From Strix aluco (Eukaryota > Chordata > Aves > Strigiformes > Strigidae), in NCBI RefSeq assembly GCF_031877795.1, contig NC_133971.1, positions 16,764,825 to 16,828,824 on the forward strand: a DNA stretch of 64,000 bases, given 5' to 3'. Shown one piece after another: positions 46,501 through 58,282 of the stretch. Under the pieces are notes generated by a model that made no database searches, was not told the origin of the DNA, and saw only the letters and a list, made by a program, of their open reading frames with translations. Made by a program: the position numbers and the translations under genes. The number at the start of each line of letters is the position of its first letter. Position 1 is the stretch's first letter.

Positions 46501-48240
46501 GTAGTGCTCAGAGAGATCCTTTTGCCGTATTGTCAGACTCAAAATAGTGGATTAAAGCAGACCATAAAATAAAGTAGGAACTTTTCTCTGTAACTGGTTT
46601 ATAGCATACATATGACACAAATTATTAAAACTAGCAGATTTTCAGAATTATAGATGAACTTAAAAATGGGGTTGTTAAAGTGTTCATTAAATGGGAAGCG
46701 GTATAAACTTCAGAGCATAACCTGAGCTGTTTGTACTTTTTCGCAGAAAGAAGGTTGTGGACACTAATGCACTGTTGATTTAACTTGATTTAACACTGTT
46801 GATTTCTAGGTCGGTATGAGGCAGCAGTCAAAGCAGCCATTGTTTAACTCGTCTGCCTCCACTCATTCCTTGAAATACTTCTTTCCCTTGACTCTTTCAA
46901 GCATACTGTTTCTTGTAGAATAGATATCAAGTTTTAGACTGTTCTCTTTCTTCTGCTCTTGACTTTAATAACCATCCAAATCTTCCTTTGCTTTTGCACG
47001 CTTTCTGAGTTAATCGAATCCTTATTTTGAATCACAGGTCAGATTGGCAAAAGCCCAGTAGCCACTTCCTGGCCATCATTGGCAGCAAAACAGGTTTTGT
47101 GCTGTAAGGGAATAGGAATCAACAATGTTGTTACCTCCAGCTTTGTTGAACATTTCTGTTGGAGCTCCGCTTGGACAACTGAGCAAAGTTGCCCCGTTGA
47201 GCGTGATGTCGCTGCTCAATCTGCAGATGTGGAGTCGTGGCGAGGCAGAGTGACACTGCTTCACAGCTCCTGGTAGCTGCCAAGTCTCTGCTAGGGGATG
47301 TTGCTGCTTGAGGGGAACAGGCTCCTGCTGGGAGATGCCAGTTTAGTCTGAGAGCTGTTAGACTAAGCTGGCAGCTGTTAAATTCAAAGTGAGCAAACAG
47401 AAATTTCCAGGGACTTCAGGAACAGTGCTTCAGCTTTAGTCCTTTCCTATTTAAAACAAAAAAGTTAACTTTTTAGTCTACATTGTTTGACTTCACCTCT
47501 AATAAAATTTAATCACCAAAATGAATTCAATTAATTGAGGTGAAGGAAAAATAAATTTATTAAAGCCAACTGGTATCAGGTCCCCTCACAGAACTAGCTC
47601 AGCAATGTATGTAAACCCTCTTCCACAAATTCTCTGGCTTGCTAACCAAGCTGGTGGGATACTTCAAGTCCCACATACAAATATGTGCCGTGATAAGTGT
47701 TCTATACAAATAAAGCCTTTACTTCACCAAGCTATTGTCACTCTTCAGTTGATCCACCTAAATGTGTACTGATTGACTTTTAAGGGGAATTAATTTTTCT
47801 GACAGTCTGTTACTAGATGGCTGGAGCTCTCTTCACTGTGCGCTTCACAAGCAGATTGAAAGCAAGCATATCTCTCTCTATGTATACATGTAAGGACAGT
47901 CCATTCAGAAGGCAGATGTCAATGCTTTGCTTCCAATGGTCAATGAATTGTCATAAAATACTAAAAGAGGACCCATTCCTCTTTTTGCATCATACACCTG
48001 TTGTGCATGTTCCAGCTGACCTTGGCAGGCTTGCAGAATTGGTGAGTAAGTGCACTGGCTGCTGTCCTCATAAACACAGCCTCCCTCGAGGAGAGGTGCT
48101 GCCACCTGCAATCCTCTGCAGACCTACGACAACCCTCAGCTGGGCACAGGCGTAGCAAACTCCTGCCTATCTGTGGAGCCACTGTGTGGGAGGCATCGGC
48201 CTGTCAGCCCTGCACAGCCTCTGAATCAGCAGCTAGGCTT
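43561..48240. other. AT-rich non-coding stretch
   Basis: No gene recognised. One plus-strand frame (47817-48155) has an AG before it and a GTGAGT near 48041, so an exon ending there is possible. A frame at 45978-46187 is moderately well formed. I know no family for either and see no partner exons. Confidence 0.4.
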
Positions 48241-48588
48241 TGATGAGAAACAGGCCTTGGGAGAAAGCTAAGAAACTGCTGAGTTGTGCCAAGGTGGCAG
48301 AGGAAAACAACGGACAGCTGCAACACTAAACTGTGGAAAAGTACTGAACTGTGAGAAGTTACTGCCGTGTGAACAGTGCGTGAACGAGAAGGTGATTGGT
48401 CTGCACAGCGTGTGTTAGAGTGGTCTTATGCTGATAGGATAAAAGGTTGATAGCTGTCTAATTGCTGATTTGCTAATTATGAAGTAAGAACTTTGGCGAG
48501 AGTGTAAGTATGTACTATTGGAAAAATAAACTGCTTTGCTTGTTATAACTCTCATAGAGTTGTGCAAGTCCGATATCCTCCCGCAACA
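48241..48588 (+). mobile_element. Solo LTR candidate
   Basis: Begins TGATGAGAAAC and ends CCCGCAACA. A TATA-like GGATAAAAGG (about 48436) is followed by AATAAA (about 48526) and an ACTCTCATAGAGTTGTGCAAG stretch. That stretch resembles the U5 of the LTR family at 4.5 and 28.2 kb (AACTCT...GAGTTGTAGAG). No target-site duplication seen. Confidence 0.6.
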
Positions 48589-48849
48589 CCACTGTTGCTT
48601 ATCCTGTGCCTCTGAAATCTCAATCCACTGGTTTGTGATCTGGACCTGAAAGAACACCCTGTATGACTCCGTTCAGCAGGTGGAAACAGCTGCTTTGGGC
48701 TTCCAGAGCTGCAGCTGGCATCATCTCCCAGTTACTTGTTGTAAGAGTCGGTCAGAAGATCAGCATTGTCTCGACATTGTCATAGGGGACATGGACAGTG
48801 AGGTACCCAACAAAGGCCTGTTTGGAACACAGTTGCCGATCCCTGCAGT

Positions 48850-49012
48850 GAATGTGGTGCAAAGGCTCCTGAATGCAGAACTGTGTGGCACAGCGAGTGC
48901 TGTGCTCTTCTCCTGAGTAGTGAACCATGTGGTGCAGGCAGTGCAGTGCTGTTCTTCGGTGCCTGAGCCATGTAGTACAAAGAATGTTGTGCTATTTTTC
49001 GGTACCTGGGCC
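48850..49012 (+). repeat. Degenerate tandem repeat, about 50-55 bp unit
   Basis: Three units each containing CATGTGGTGCA- or CATGTAGTACA-like text followed by GTGCTGTTCTTCGGTGCCTG or a variant. It lies between two LTRs. Confidence 0.6.
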
Positions 49013-49106
49013 TAGCCGGAGCTTTAGAGGTGACCACGTAGCCACTGTCAAAAAGATGTATCGCAACTGTTGCCATAATATCGATGAAGAAATCATGAAC
49101 TTTAGA

Positions 49107-49633
49107 TGAACTTTGCTTCATTATAATATCAAAATACACCTCCTGGTCGAAGGCTACCTGCCTCCAAGACTGACCACACCTCGGACACTCCCACCTGCGC
49201 ATGCGCAATGGCCTCGCTCAAGAAGGGCAGAGATATGATAATTGAATTCTGAGAAGGGCGGAGACCCCTGAGGCAGGGTGGAGCAAGGTGTGTTACTAAG
49301 CATAAAAGATGACTTCTGGACAACGAAAATGGGAAGCTTCCCCACCAAGGACCATGACGATCGATGACACAGCATCAGCTGGACCCGGGACCATTAGGAC
49401 GTCGTGAGATCGGCGGTGGTAGCTATAACCTCTCTCCCTCCTCTCTCTAAACTTAACTTTACTTTTCTCCTTTCTTTCACCCATCTCTCACTATCGCGTG
49501 CCGCTTCACGGGCAACACAATAAAGTTTTACTGTTTAGTTACTGCTATCCCCTTTGGTGTTGGTCACCTTAATTTTGCACTTTCGAGATCGTAGCGAACG
49601 AACCATCACGAGTCCACCAAGTGGACCGTGACA
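49107..49633 (+). mobile_element. Solo LTR candidate
   Basis: Begins TGAACTTTGCTTCATTATAA and has CATAAAAG (TATA, about 49301), CACAATAAAG (polyadenylation signal, about 49518) and a CA end near 49633. The first 40 bp match the start of the LTR at 52414, so the two share U3 ancestry. The terminal position is approximate. Confidence 0.65.
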
Positions 49634-49893
49634 CTTGTCTGGGCCTCAGTGCTGTTTGAGCTCCTCCGACATCAGAAAGTCCCAGCGCAGGCCTTTCTTG
49701 ATGGGTGGCTGTATAAGACTTAGATTTTCCTTTTGAGCAGAGCTCTAGGCTTTGGTTTCAGGATATGACTTCTGTAAAAGCTTCTGTTTTCATCATTACT
49801 AGTCCAGAAGAAGCTTGCTGTTCAGTTCCCTGAGGGGGAAGATCAGGAATTAGTTTCAGCTAAATGATTTCTCAGTTTTCTTCAGAAGCGTTC

Positions 49894-50088
49894 ACAGAAT
49901 CACAGAATCATCTAGGTTGGAAGGGACCTTGAAGATCATCTAGTCCAACCGTTCACCTAGCACTGACAGATCCCAACTACACCATATCCCTCAGCGCTAT
50001 GTCAACCCGACTCTTGAACATCTCCAGGGATGGGGACACCACCACCTCCCTGGGCAGCCCATTCGAACACCTAACTACATTCTGTCAC
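49894..50088 (-). mobile_element. CR1 LINE 3' fragment, minus strand
   Basis: Starts with CACAGAATCACAGAATCAT (complement of the CR1 terminal repeat) and continues through the 3' untranslated region and the last codons of the ORF. It breaks off near CTAACTACATTCTGT at the point where longer copies continue. Confidence 0.95.
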
Positions 50089-51372
50089 TTGGAAATAGAA
50101 CTATAATTTTAATTTCATTATTCAAATAATGTCTTCTGGTAGGTGCGTTTTGGTCTAAGAGAGGTTCCTGCCTGTAGGAATAATATACTGATAAATGGAG
50201 CATAAATTGTGAAATGCTCCTATTTTGTGTGAGATCACTGAGCAAAGCCACCCTGACAGAGCTTGACTAGACACACAGCATCTTTTGTTTTCAGACCATT
50301 GTTTTGATTCAGTCTGCAAAGGTAAGGGCTTTAATATTTAAAACTGTAGCACATTACAGGGAATGGCTGCTGATACTTTAAAATACTTAGTCATAGCTGG
50401 GTTGTATAAGTACAATATAAAAACCGTTCACATGGAGAGATCTTTGCATTTTAGCTTACTCAGTCAAAGTGTCTCAGGTAGTTGTGTTTTCTGTTTGGGC
50501 CTCATGTAAAAGGTCAGAAGGCTTTCCTCCTCTTCAGAAGACTAACACGGTGTAAGCCGAGGCAAAGCATGTAGAGTTTCAGGCACACGTTGTTTTCGAA
50601 AGGCTTTTCAAGACTGTCTTCATGCGTAATTTTGTTTGAGTCTCTCTATTCTGCAAACAGTGAGTTAAAAGAATTCGCATCCCTGTGGTCAATTCAAACT
50701 AGATGATTAGCTTAAGAGAGGAGATACCACTTTAGTATGAGCCAATTCTGCCCTACTTGTGAAAGCAAGCTCAAAAACCCCCCAGATTTCTGTGATCCAA
50801 AATCTAGCACTGCCAGTTTCATTTCCATTTAAGTGTAAAGCACTGAGCAGCTGACAAGGGTGGCTGTTGATGGATGAAGCTCCCAGAAATAGAGATGGTG
50901 GCTCTCTTCTGTCAGTCTCGAGCGCTCTCAGCATAGGTGAATTGTTTTCACTTAACAGCTCTGAAAGCAACGGCGCAGAGTTTTCATGCTTTAGCCAAGT
51001 GTAGTTTTGTTGCAGGGCAAGCCGGTCAGACTTTAGAATCTGGTTTATGCAGGTGAGACTTTGCTGTGGTTTGTTTCTCTCCAAAGATCTCTTGGGTGTG
51101 CAGCCTAACAGGAGCAAAAGCAACTTAAGCTAGGTCAGGAAAGAACCTCATGCATTAGCAGGCTCTCCTTTAGTGACATCTGAGACCATTTTGCATTCAA
51201 ACTATCAAAAAAATGATAAAGATTTTGCTACTTGTGTTTGATTCTCAAATCAAACTATAGAATTTTGTTTTTACGTCTGTAAAGGGGTTCTCTGAAGTGC
51301 TCTGTAATTACATCTTAATATACATTCTTACGAACTGACTAATGTTTTCTTCTGTATTGGTATTGTTTTCAG
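50089..51372. other. AT-rich non-coding stretch
   Basis: No recognisable exon. I looked for RBBP6 first and second exons that should precede the DWNN exon at 51373 and did not find them. A 29 bp exon-like segment (TTTTCAG before, GTAAGG after, about 50296-50325) shows no RBBP6 similarity. Confidence 0.4.
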
Positions 51373-51472
51373 AATACACAGATGATAATGCCCCGATTCC
51401 TAAGAACTTGTCAGTAATTGTTAGAAGAATCCCCGCTGGAGGAGTTGAAGCTACCAGCAAAACATGTGTTAT
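51373..51472 (+). pseudogene. RBBP6-like: Isolated RBBP6-like DWNN exon
   Basis: A 100 bp segment bounded by TTTTCAG and GTAAGT encodes EYTDDNAPIPKNLSVIVRRI, then PAGGVEATSKTCV. It matches the third exon of RBBP6, the C-terminal half of the ubiquitin-like DWNN domain (human EYTDDNALIPKNSSVIVRRI). Exon phase is conserved. No neighbouring RBBP6 exons were found within several kilobases on this strand, and the other RBBP6-like copy (23.9-27.7 kb) is on the opposite strand. It is therefore either a relic of another copy or one exon of a gene with long introns extending beyond what I can recognise. Confidence 0.75.
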
Positions 51473-52413
51473 GTAAGTACCCATGAAGCATTATATTCTT
51501 TGTGAGGGCTTTCAGTGTGTTAACTTTATTAATGGATATTAGTTTACAGAGGCATTTGGAGTGTATCTTCCTTGTTAAAGCTGCGTGGGGTAGATTTTAA
51601 TAGCCATGCTGGGACATGGGGTTCAAGCTCCCACAATGGTGACTTTTAAGATGATTCTATTGGTTTTGTTCTTGGGGCTGATTTTTCTGAGAGCCGAGTT
51701 GTAGGTCCTGTTTCCTCTGTGGGAAGAGATTCCTTGTTATGTGTATTTGTTTTTATTGCTTTTATAGTAAGGACAGATACACATTGTAGCATAAATATAT
51801 AATTTGTTTCCATCTCAGAAGAGTTTGATTCTCAAAAGAATCAGAAGAAGCTAGTATCAGTTATAAAATATCAGCAGAATGACTTGCAGAATGCATTACA
51901 GCCCAGTTATGTCACTTTTTGGTTACAATAAAAAGTTTTCAGTGAACTCTCCAATGTAATGAGATTTCCAGTGGTAGCTGGACATTAGCAGAGAAAAGAC
52001 TAGTGATAGAAAAAAGCTACCAGTAAAAGCTTGCTGATAGTTAACGTTTATGAAAAATAACATATCAGTGGGTTTAATTTTGAAAAGACAGGTAGGACAT
52101 TAGATCTTTGGAACTGATGCAATGTGGGGAGGTACTGATACAGTATACTTCGTATTTACTAAATTTCATAGTCAATGATTATGCTAGGAGCTATAGTTAC
52201 TGCACACCTGGGGATAATTGTAAAATTGATCAGGTGAGACATTGAAATTTATAAAGAATAGGCTTTGTTCTCCATACCCTAGAAAATAACTAGAACGTCC
52301 TGGACCATAAAGACAATGTATAGAATTGTGTTGAGAATGAGTTATTTGACAACCTGACAAAGTGATCCATCAGTTAACTTGGCAATGAAACCAACTTTTG
52401 GGTGTCCTGAAAG
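51473..52413. other. AT-rich non-coding stretch
   Basis: Nothing recognised. If the upstream DWNN exon belongs to a functional gene, this is intron. Confidence 0.4.
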
Positions 52414-52750
52414 TGAACTGTCTTCATTATAATACTAAAAAACACACCCACCGGTCAAAAAGACCCCTGCCCGGGTTAAGACCCTTCCCCCAAGCATGCG
52501 TAATAGTAGATGCATTAGGTAAGCTGTATTATAATTGTATGTTAATCACTAACCAATCAGTACCTAATAGGCGTGTTATGGAAAAGTACTAACTTCTGAC
52601 TTCTGTGTATAAAAGGAGCATGAAAACCTACTGTTGGTGTGCTTGATTTGTGGAAAAGTCCACTGAGCACCCAGGCCTGAATAAATACAATAAATACAGG
52701 CCTGAAGAAATACTTCTCGTTGTGCATTAAGGGCATAACAACCGGTAACA
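52414..52750 (+). mobile_element. Solo LTR candidate
   Basis: 337 bp starting TGAACTGTCTTCATTATAAT, with TATA box GTATAAAAGG (about 52607), overlapping AATAAA signals (about 52680-52695) and an end at GGTAACA. Its start matches that of the LTR at 49107; the 3' halves differ. No target-site duplication visible. Confidence 0.65.
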
Positions 52751-55700
52751 ATTGAGTTCAGTAGTGAAAGCCCTCGACTGTTTGGCTATGGGATTTGCCC
52801 CAAAAGCGTTCTGTTTGAAAGTACTCTAAATTAAAGCAGCCTTTTAGGGCTTCCTGCTTGCAGAGAGTATTTTGTTCAAAAAGTGCCGTTGTTTATAGGT
52901 ACTGTTGCTGGGGTATTTAACAGTACAGAGATAGTAAATAGTAATAGTAATAATTCACCTTGGTTTTCAGTGGAAGTGACTATCACATTTTAAATACCGG
53001 GTTAGAGGTTGAGCATCCAGTACTTCTGATGGTTAAAACAAGAACAAACCAAAATTAGTATTGGATTGCACTTCCTGGGCATGTCAAGGCGTTCTTGGTG
53101 GACTTCAGCTGTTTTCTGCACAAGGTAAAATATCCTTTCCAATTAAGACACTCAGATGTTTACTTCCCAGAGTCAAAGAGCACAGGTCCGTAATAGTCAT
53201 GGAATGTGGTCATCTTGCGTTTTCTAAGCGTGGTCCAGGGAACTTACTTAGGGTAGAGCCTGTTTGATAAGACAGACACAAATACTGAAATTGGTCTGAC
53301 TGTCTCTGGCAAAATGCAGTAATGCAAACACTCACCACTTATTCACTACGACTTATGTCGATCTATCACATGTCAGAACCTTCTAGAATAACCATAAGGC
53401 TGCTTGCGTTTCATTTTCTTTCCTTTACTATTGATACCTGGTAGTTTTCTATCATATGGGGTCTTGCATGCCTGTAGGAAGTTGGATGCTGTGGAAAACG
53501 TCGATTTGAAAAAGAGAAAAGACACCATTTTGCATATGTTTATTCTGTCAGGGAGTTTCAGATAGACCTTTTTGTTGTTTTTAATATATTGACAGCTGAA
53601 GCATGGCTTGGTCGGGGAAAAAAAAAGGTTTTCTTATGGTTTATCTTCCACACGCTGGATCAGGATCATGGCAGAGTGGCTCTTTTGGGTCTAATCCTCT
53701 TGCGTGTGCCCTTTTAAGTAGTTCAGCTGTGAGGCTTCCTCACTTAGTTTTTATTTTCCCTCTGCTGTGCCTGCCTGCCGGGGTGGGCTGCTGATCGGCA
53801 CCAAGGTTTCTTGTGCCATGTAGCGATTGTTTCTTCGTTGTTTCAAAATGATGTCTTCTGGAGTAGCTGCCTTCTGAGATTTCTTTTCTAGCTCTGTAGT
53901 AGCAGAAGGAGAAGAAAACATGCCCCTTCTGATTTTTATTGTTCTTCCCTTGATGAATTTCCATCGTAGTTTTATTAAAAGCCTTGGGAAACATCTAACA
54001 TAAATAGCATGACATTACAATGGCAGAGCCCTGTGGGCTGCTGGAAAGCACAGGGAGAAGGGGAGAGGTTTCTGCTGTGAAGTTAGTAGCGAAAGGGAGA
54101 CTTGCGTTTCTGAGTTCATCCCTAGCTGTGCCGTACACTGGCAGATTGGTTGCTGATTCCCTGCAATAAAGTGTGTCTAACTCTCTGAGATCACACAGTC
54201 GATATGAAACCAAGGCCTGAAGCTACAGCATCTTCAAATTTGAGTCTTCCTCACCCCTCACTGCCTCCACGAGGTGTTTTAATCTCCTCTTTGGGTATTT
54301 GTCCCCTCTCCCAAGTCAACTAAACAGGAAGGTAGTATATGTGTAAATAAATCAGAAGAGATCTCATACTTCCTTTCTGATACCTTTTTAAACTCAGCCT
54401 TCTGTTTGTTAGCGTGCCTTCAACATTAGATTGAAAGTTAATTTCTGTCTTGTGTCTGCTTTCCACCTCAGTGAAGGACCTGGAATTTGGAGGTGCTCTC
54501 TGGGAGCAGCCTGAAATCTGTCACAGGGCAGGGCTGCAGCTGAGCTCTTGTGAGTGCACTCCTGCAAGTGGACCCTGACTGAGCTGTGGAAAGGATCTTG
54601 CCTTATGCCCACTTGGAACAAGAAGGGATCTGCGCTGTTAGGTTGGGTGGCTTCTTGTTGCCTTCCACATTTATCTTCTCCTAATTAATCCACAGGATCT
54701 CTTCCAGAGCTGAACAACTGGTCTTCCCATAGAGCCCTCTTGTGTCAGGAAATAACTTCCCATAGTTATGGAGTCATCTTTATAAGAGATTTTAACAAAA
54801 CAGGCATCTGGAGCCTAACCGTAAGCTGTTCCAGTTAAAGATGCTCACTAACGATGAGCTAAGTGAGCACAGCTTCCCTGGAGGTGTCTGGCAACAAGGA
54901 TCTCTTTCTAGTGATGCTGATGCTTTTTAGAAAGTTCTTGAAGTTTGGCAACTCCTTGAAAGGAGATTCAACCTCTTTCTCTCCCTGAAATACTTAGCAC
55001 TAAGCCCAAGAGTCTGGAATTCCCTTTAACACTGAGATCATCTTTATATCAGTAAAACATCTTTTGGCAAGTGAAGCCAGGAGATGCTTGTGTGCTGTGT
55101 TTCCAGTCAGGATTTTAGCAATTTTCACAGCCTGGCTTCTCACTGCAGATACTTCAACTGTTCCCAGTGAAGCAACTGAATAATCAGGCTAGTACTGCAA
55201 CAATGGAACAAAGACAATCAGAAAAGATGGTCTGCGATGAATGCTTGCAGGATATTCAAAGTATATGCCTGCTGCATACTGTGTCTGGAGACTGATTGCA
55301 GAGGGGACAGGAAGGAGAAAATTTCTAGCTGAAAGGTTAATAAATATGATAACATATTATTAGATCAAAATAATTCTAGGCCATGCCTAGCAATTAGATA
55401 TCTAAAGCACCCTCTATTCCCACCACCAGTGGAAGAGAGTGACCAGTATTGTGCACTCTGAGAGTTAGAAGGAGAAGCTGGCTGCCTTACTGGATGGTCC
55501 TGTCTGTCTCACAACTACAGATTCCCTTTTAACTGAGACAAGGAGAGACGGTGAATGAGGTCACAGGGAGTGAACGTGTTCTCATCTAGTTCTCTTCACC
55601 TTCCTTCGTGATGATGCAGTTGGTTGTCAGGACAATTCTGAACTGCCACTTGGAGGAAATCCAAAGAATTAAAGAAGAAAAGTAACTTCTAGACCACCAA

Positions 55701-58282
55701 ATCTACCAGCTGTGATCCTTAGGATATGTGATATACTACTGATGGTTTGGGCCCCAAACCCCCAATGCTCTCACACTGGTGAATGCCAAAGTACTATAAT
55801 GTTTGCATTCCCTGTGCAATGCATGCTGTACAAAGCAGTCTCATGGAAATGGGTGGGACCAGCCTGCAAGAACAAATGTCATTTTCAGTCCCATTTCAAC
55901 AGAGATGCTCTATCATGGAAAGATGAAGGAAAGAAGAAAATAGGCCAGCAAAAGAGAGTAGCCTCTTCTGTCCTCAGGACAGATTAAAAAAGATTCAGTA
56001 ACTTTCTCAAATTAATAGAACATTTCCTTTGAAATGGTCCCACCAGAGGCAGGAACAAAACAATTGTGGCTCCATCGAGAAAGACAAGATCTGATGATTG
56101 CCTGTCAATTCAACTGGCATGTGCAGAAGAGGATGAGTAAGGTGGAGGAGAAGAAAGATGGGTGAGGAGAGGGGCAAAAAGTAATAAATCAAAGGCAGAA
56201 AGTATTTCAATGAGTTGTCATTTTAAGCAGCATGATTTTGTGAATCCAACACAGAGATGTCTGCCTTTGTGGGCAGGTAGGAAAACATTTTAAGAATCCT
56301 GTCCATGTTCTTTACACTGACTATGGAAAACATGCACCTAACTTAAACAGGTTTGAGATGATGAGCTGAAATATTATGGGCAGGAGGAGAAGTTTCTTTC
56401 TGAGTAACCTCTGAGAACTCTTATCCAAAGTATTTTTTTGTGCGGCCATAAATACACGCGTTCCTGCATTTCTGATACAAAACATGGATGTATTTGACTC
56501 TGTATTTGAACTGATATTGTTAATCGAGGGTGACTGAGAACAGGAGAAGAAGAATTAGTCGAAGGTTGGATGTTTTAATCATCCACAATCCCTCCTCGTT
56601 TCTTTGATTCCTCTCCTACCCATTTGCAGGTCAAATTGTGTTTCCATCACATTCATTGTTATCCCACTTAAGATTTATTTAAGCTGTTGATGCATATGAC
56701 TTGTGTACTTGTGATACCTTTTGAAAATTGACTATATAAATGAGCCACAGCTTTGAATTGAAAACTGACTTGAAGTCTTGAAGACATCGAGGTAACTCAA
56801 CTGTGAATCACGATGTATAACTAAACACTTTGCAGTTATTAGATATGTTTGAAAAACTCAAGTAACACTTACTCAGAATAAATCTCTGTGAAGTAATTAT
56901 TGTCATTTATGAACTACAAGATCCTACTAAGTTGAAATATTTGTGAAGAATTGTCTAAAGTGAGAAGTGACTTAGAGCTTAAACTTCATTTCTATGCAAC
57001 AGGTCAAAAGCTCAGAGCCATGTTGTTAGGACAGCTAGATAGCGAAAGGCACCAAATCCAATTAAAATAAGGTACTGTGTGACAGAAGTGGGCCTAGTAA
57101 CTTTTGAAATGAGATCAAGCCTCTAAATTACCGGGGCTACCAGGTGATCAGGTGCGGGGCACAGTCAGTCAGCACTGACCAGCAAACTCTTGACGTGTCA
57201 CCAGCTTTTTTTATCCCCTTGCCCCTCTCTTGTCCCACTCTTGTTCCTCCCCAAATTACCTCAACCCCTCCCCTGTCCCGCCTTTGGCTCCTGCCCTAAA
57301 GATCCCATCATAAGTCCTGTGCAAACTGCTCTTCCCCTGCATCCCACAGTACGTCCCACCCCTGGGCTACAGTAACCCCTTAGTCCAAAAGGTGATTTGG
57401 AGAGCTGCTCCCAGTGACTCATCCAGATGGGTTCACAGCTGGACACTGGCGCTGACGCCTCTGCTGGGGCAGCCCGGGGAGGGGCCCAGACAAGGCAGCT
57501 GCTCCTCCTCGCTTTGGGTCCCTGACTCTCACTGTGCCCCCCTGGGCTCCTCTGGGCTCATGCATCAAGGACTGGGATGGGCTGATGGCCCTGGGATGGG
57601 CCTGGCAGTAGCCCAGCAGGGCATTATTTGGGCTCCCCCTCCTGCCACTGTCTCTCAGAGCTCTCTGGCGGGCATGCAGAGATCAATCATGAAACCTAAC
57701 ACTGATCGGCTCAGCTACTGTCACATCCTTTTCTGTCCTTAAGTACAGTCTCACCCCCTTCTTTTCCACCCAGAAAACTCCTGCAAGGGTCACTGGACTG
57801 ACTGCCTTCATCACAACTATTGCTCCCCTCAAAACCTTAAAGTTTCCCCTCCTCACTTCAAACATCAAGACAAGACGGCCCGTTACCATTTAACCTTATT
57901 CCTCACGGTATTTCCACCGAGTACCAGGATGGCAGCTCTAACTAACGGCCTGGACAGCAGCTTCCCCTGACTGCTGCTGAACACGGAAAGGAACACCGCT
58001 ACCTCCTCCCCTGCTGATCTTCACGCTCGGGAGGAGCTTTCCACACACCCCTGGCAGCCCACCTGACTTCCGCAAAATGCTCTTGCTGTGCTGCTCAACA
58101 CCAGGAAAACTGTCCTGCTCCTGCTGTAGTAAGATCGGTCTTTCTCATTCTGAGTAACACTGGCCGTTTCTTTGTGTTCCCACCCAGCCACAGCCATCTG
58201 GCGCCTTTTATCATGTGAGCATTTTGGAAAAGCACCCATTTTTTGTTTTTCTCTGAATACCTGCTCTGAGCTCACGACACAG
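52751..58282. other. Non-coding stretch, mostly AT-rich
   Basis: No gene, CR1 or LTR recognised over 5.5 kb. A GC-richer island lies at 57200-57660 with short frames on both strands and no recognisable motif. Confidence 0.45.

Noticed and set aside
47817..48155. 112-codon frame with a GTGAGT at its end
   Set aside because: The exon-like edge is suggestive, but no homologue or partner exon was recognised. Left only as a note in the non-coding entry.
57190..57742. GC-rich island as a candidate exon or promoter
   Set aside because: Short frames on both strands without motifs, splice pairs or a linked gene. It could be an old repeat.
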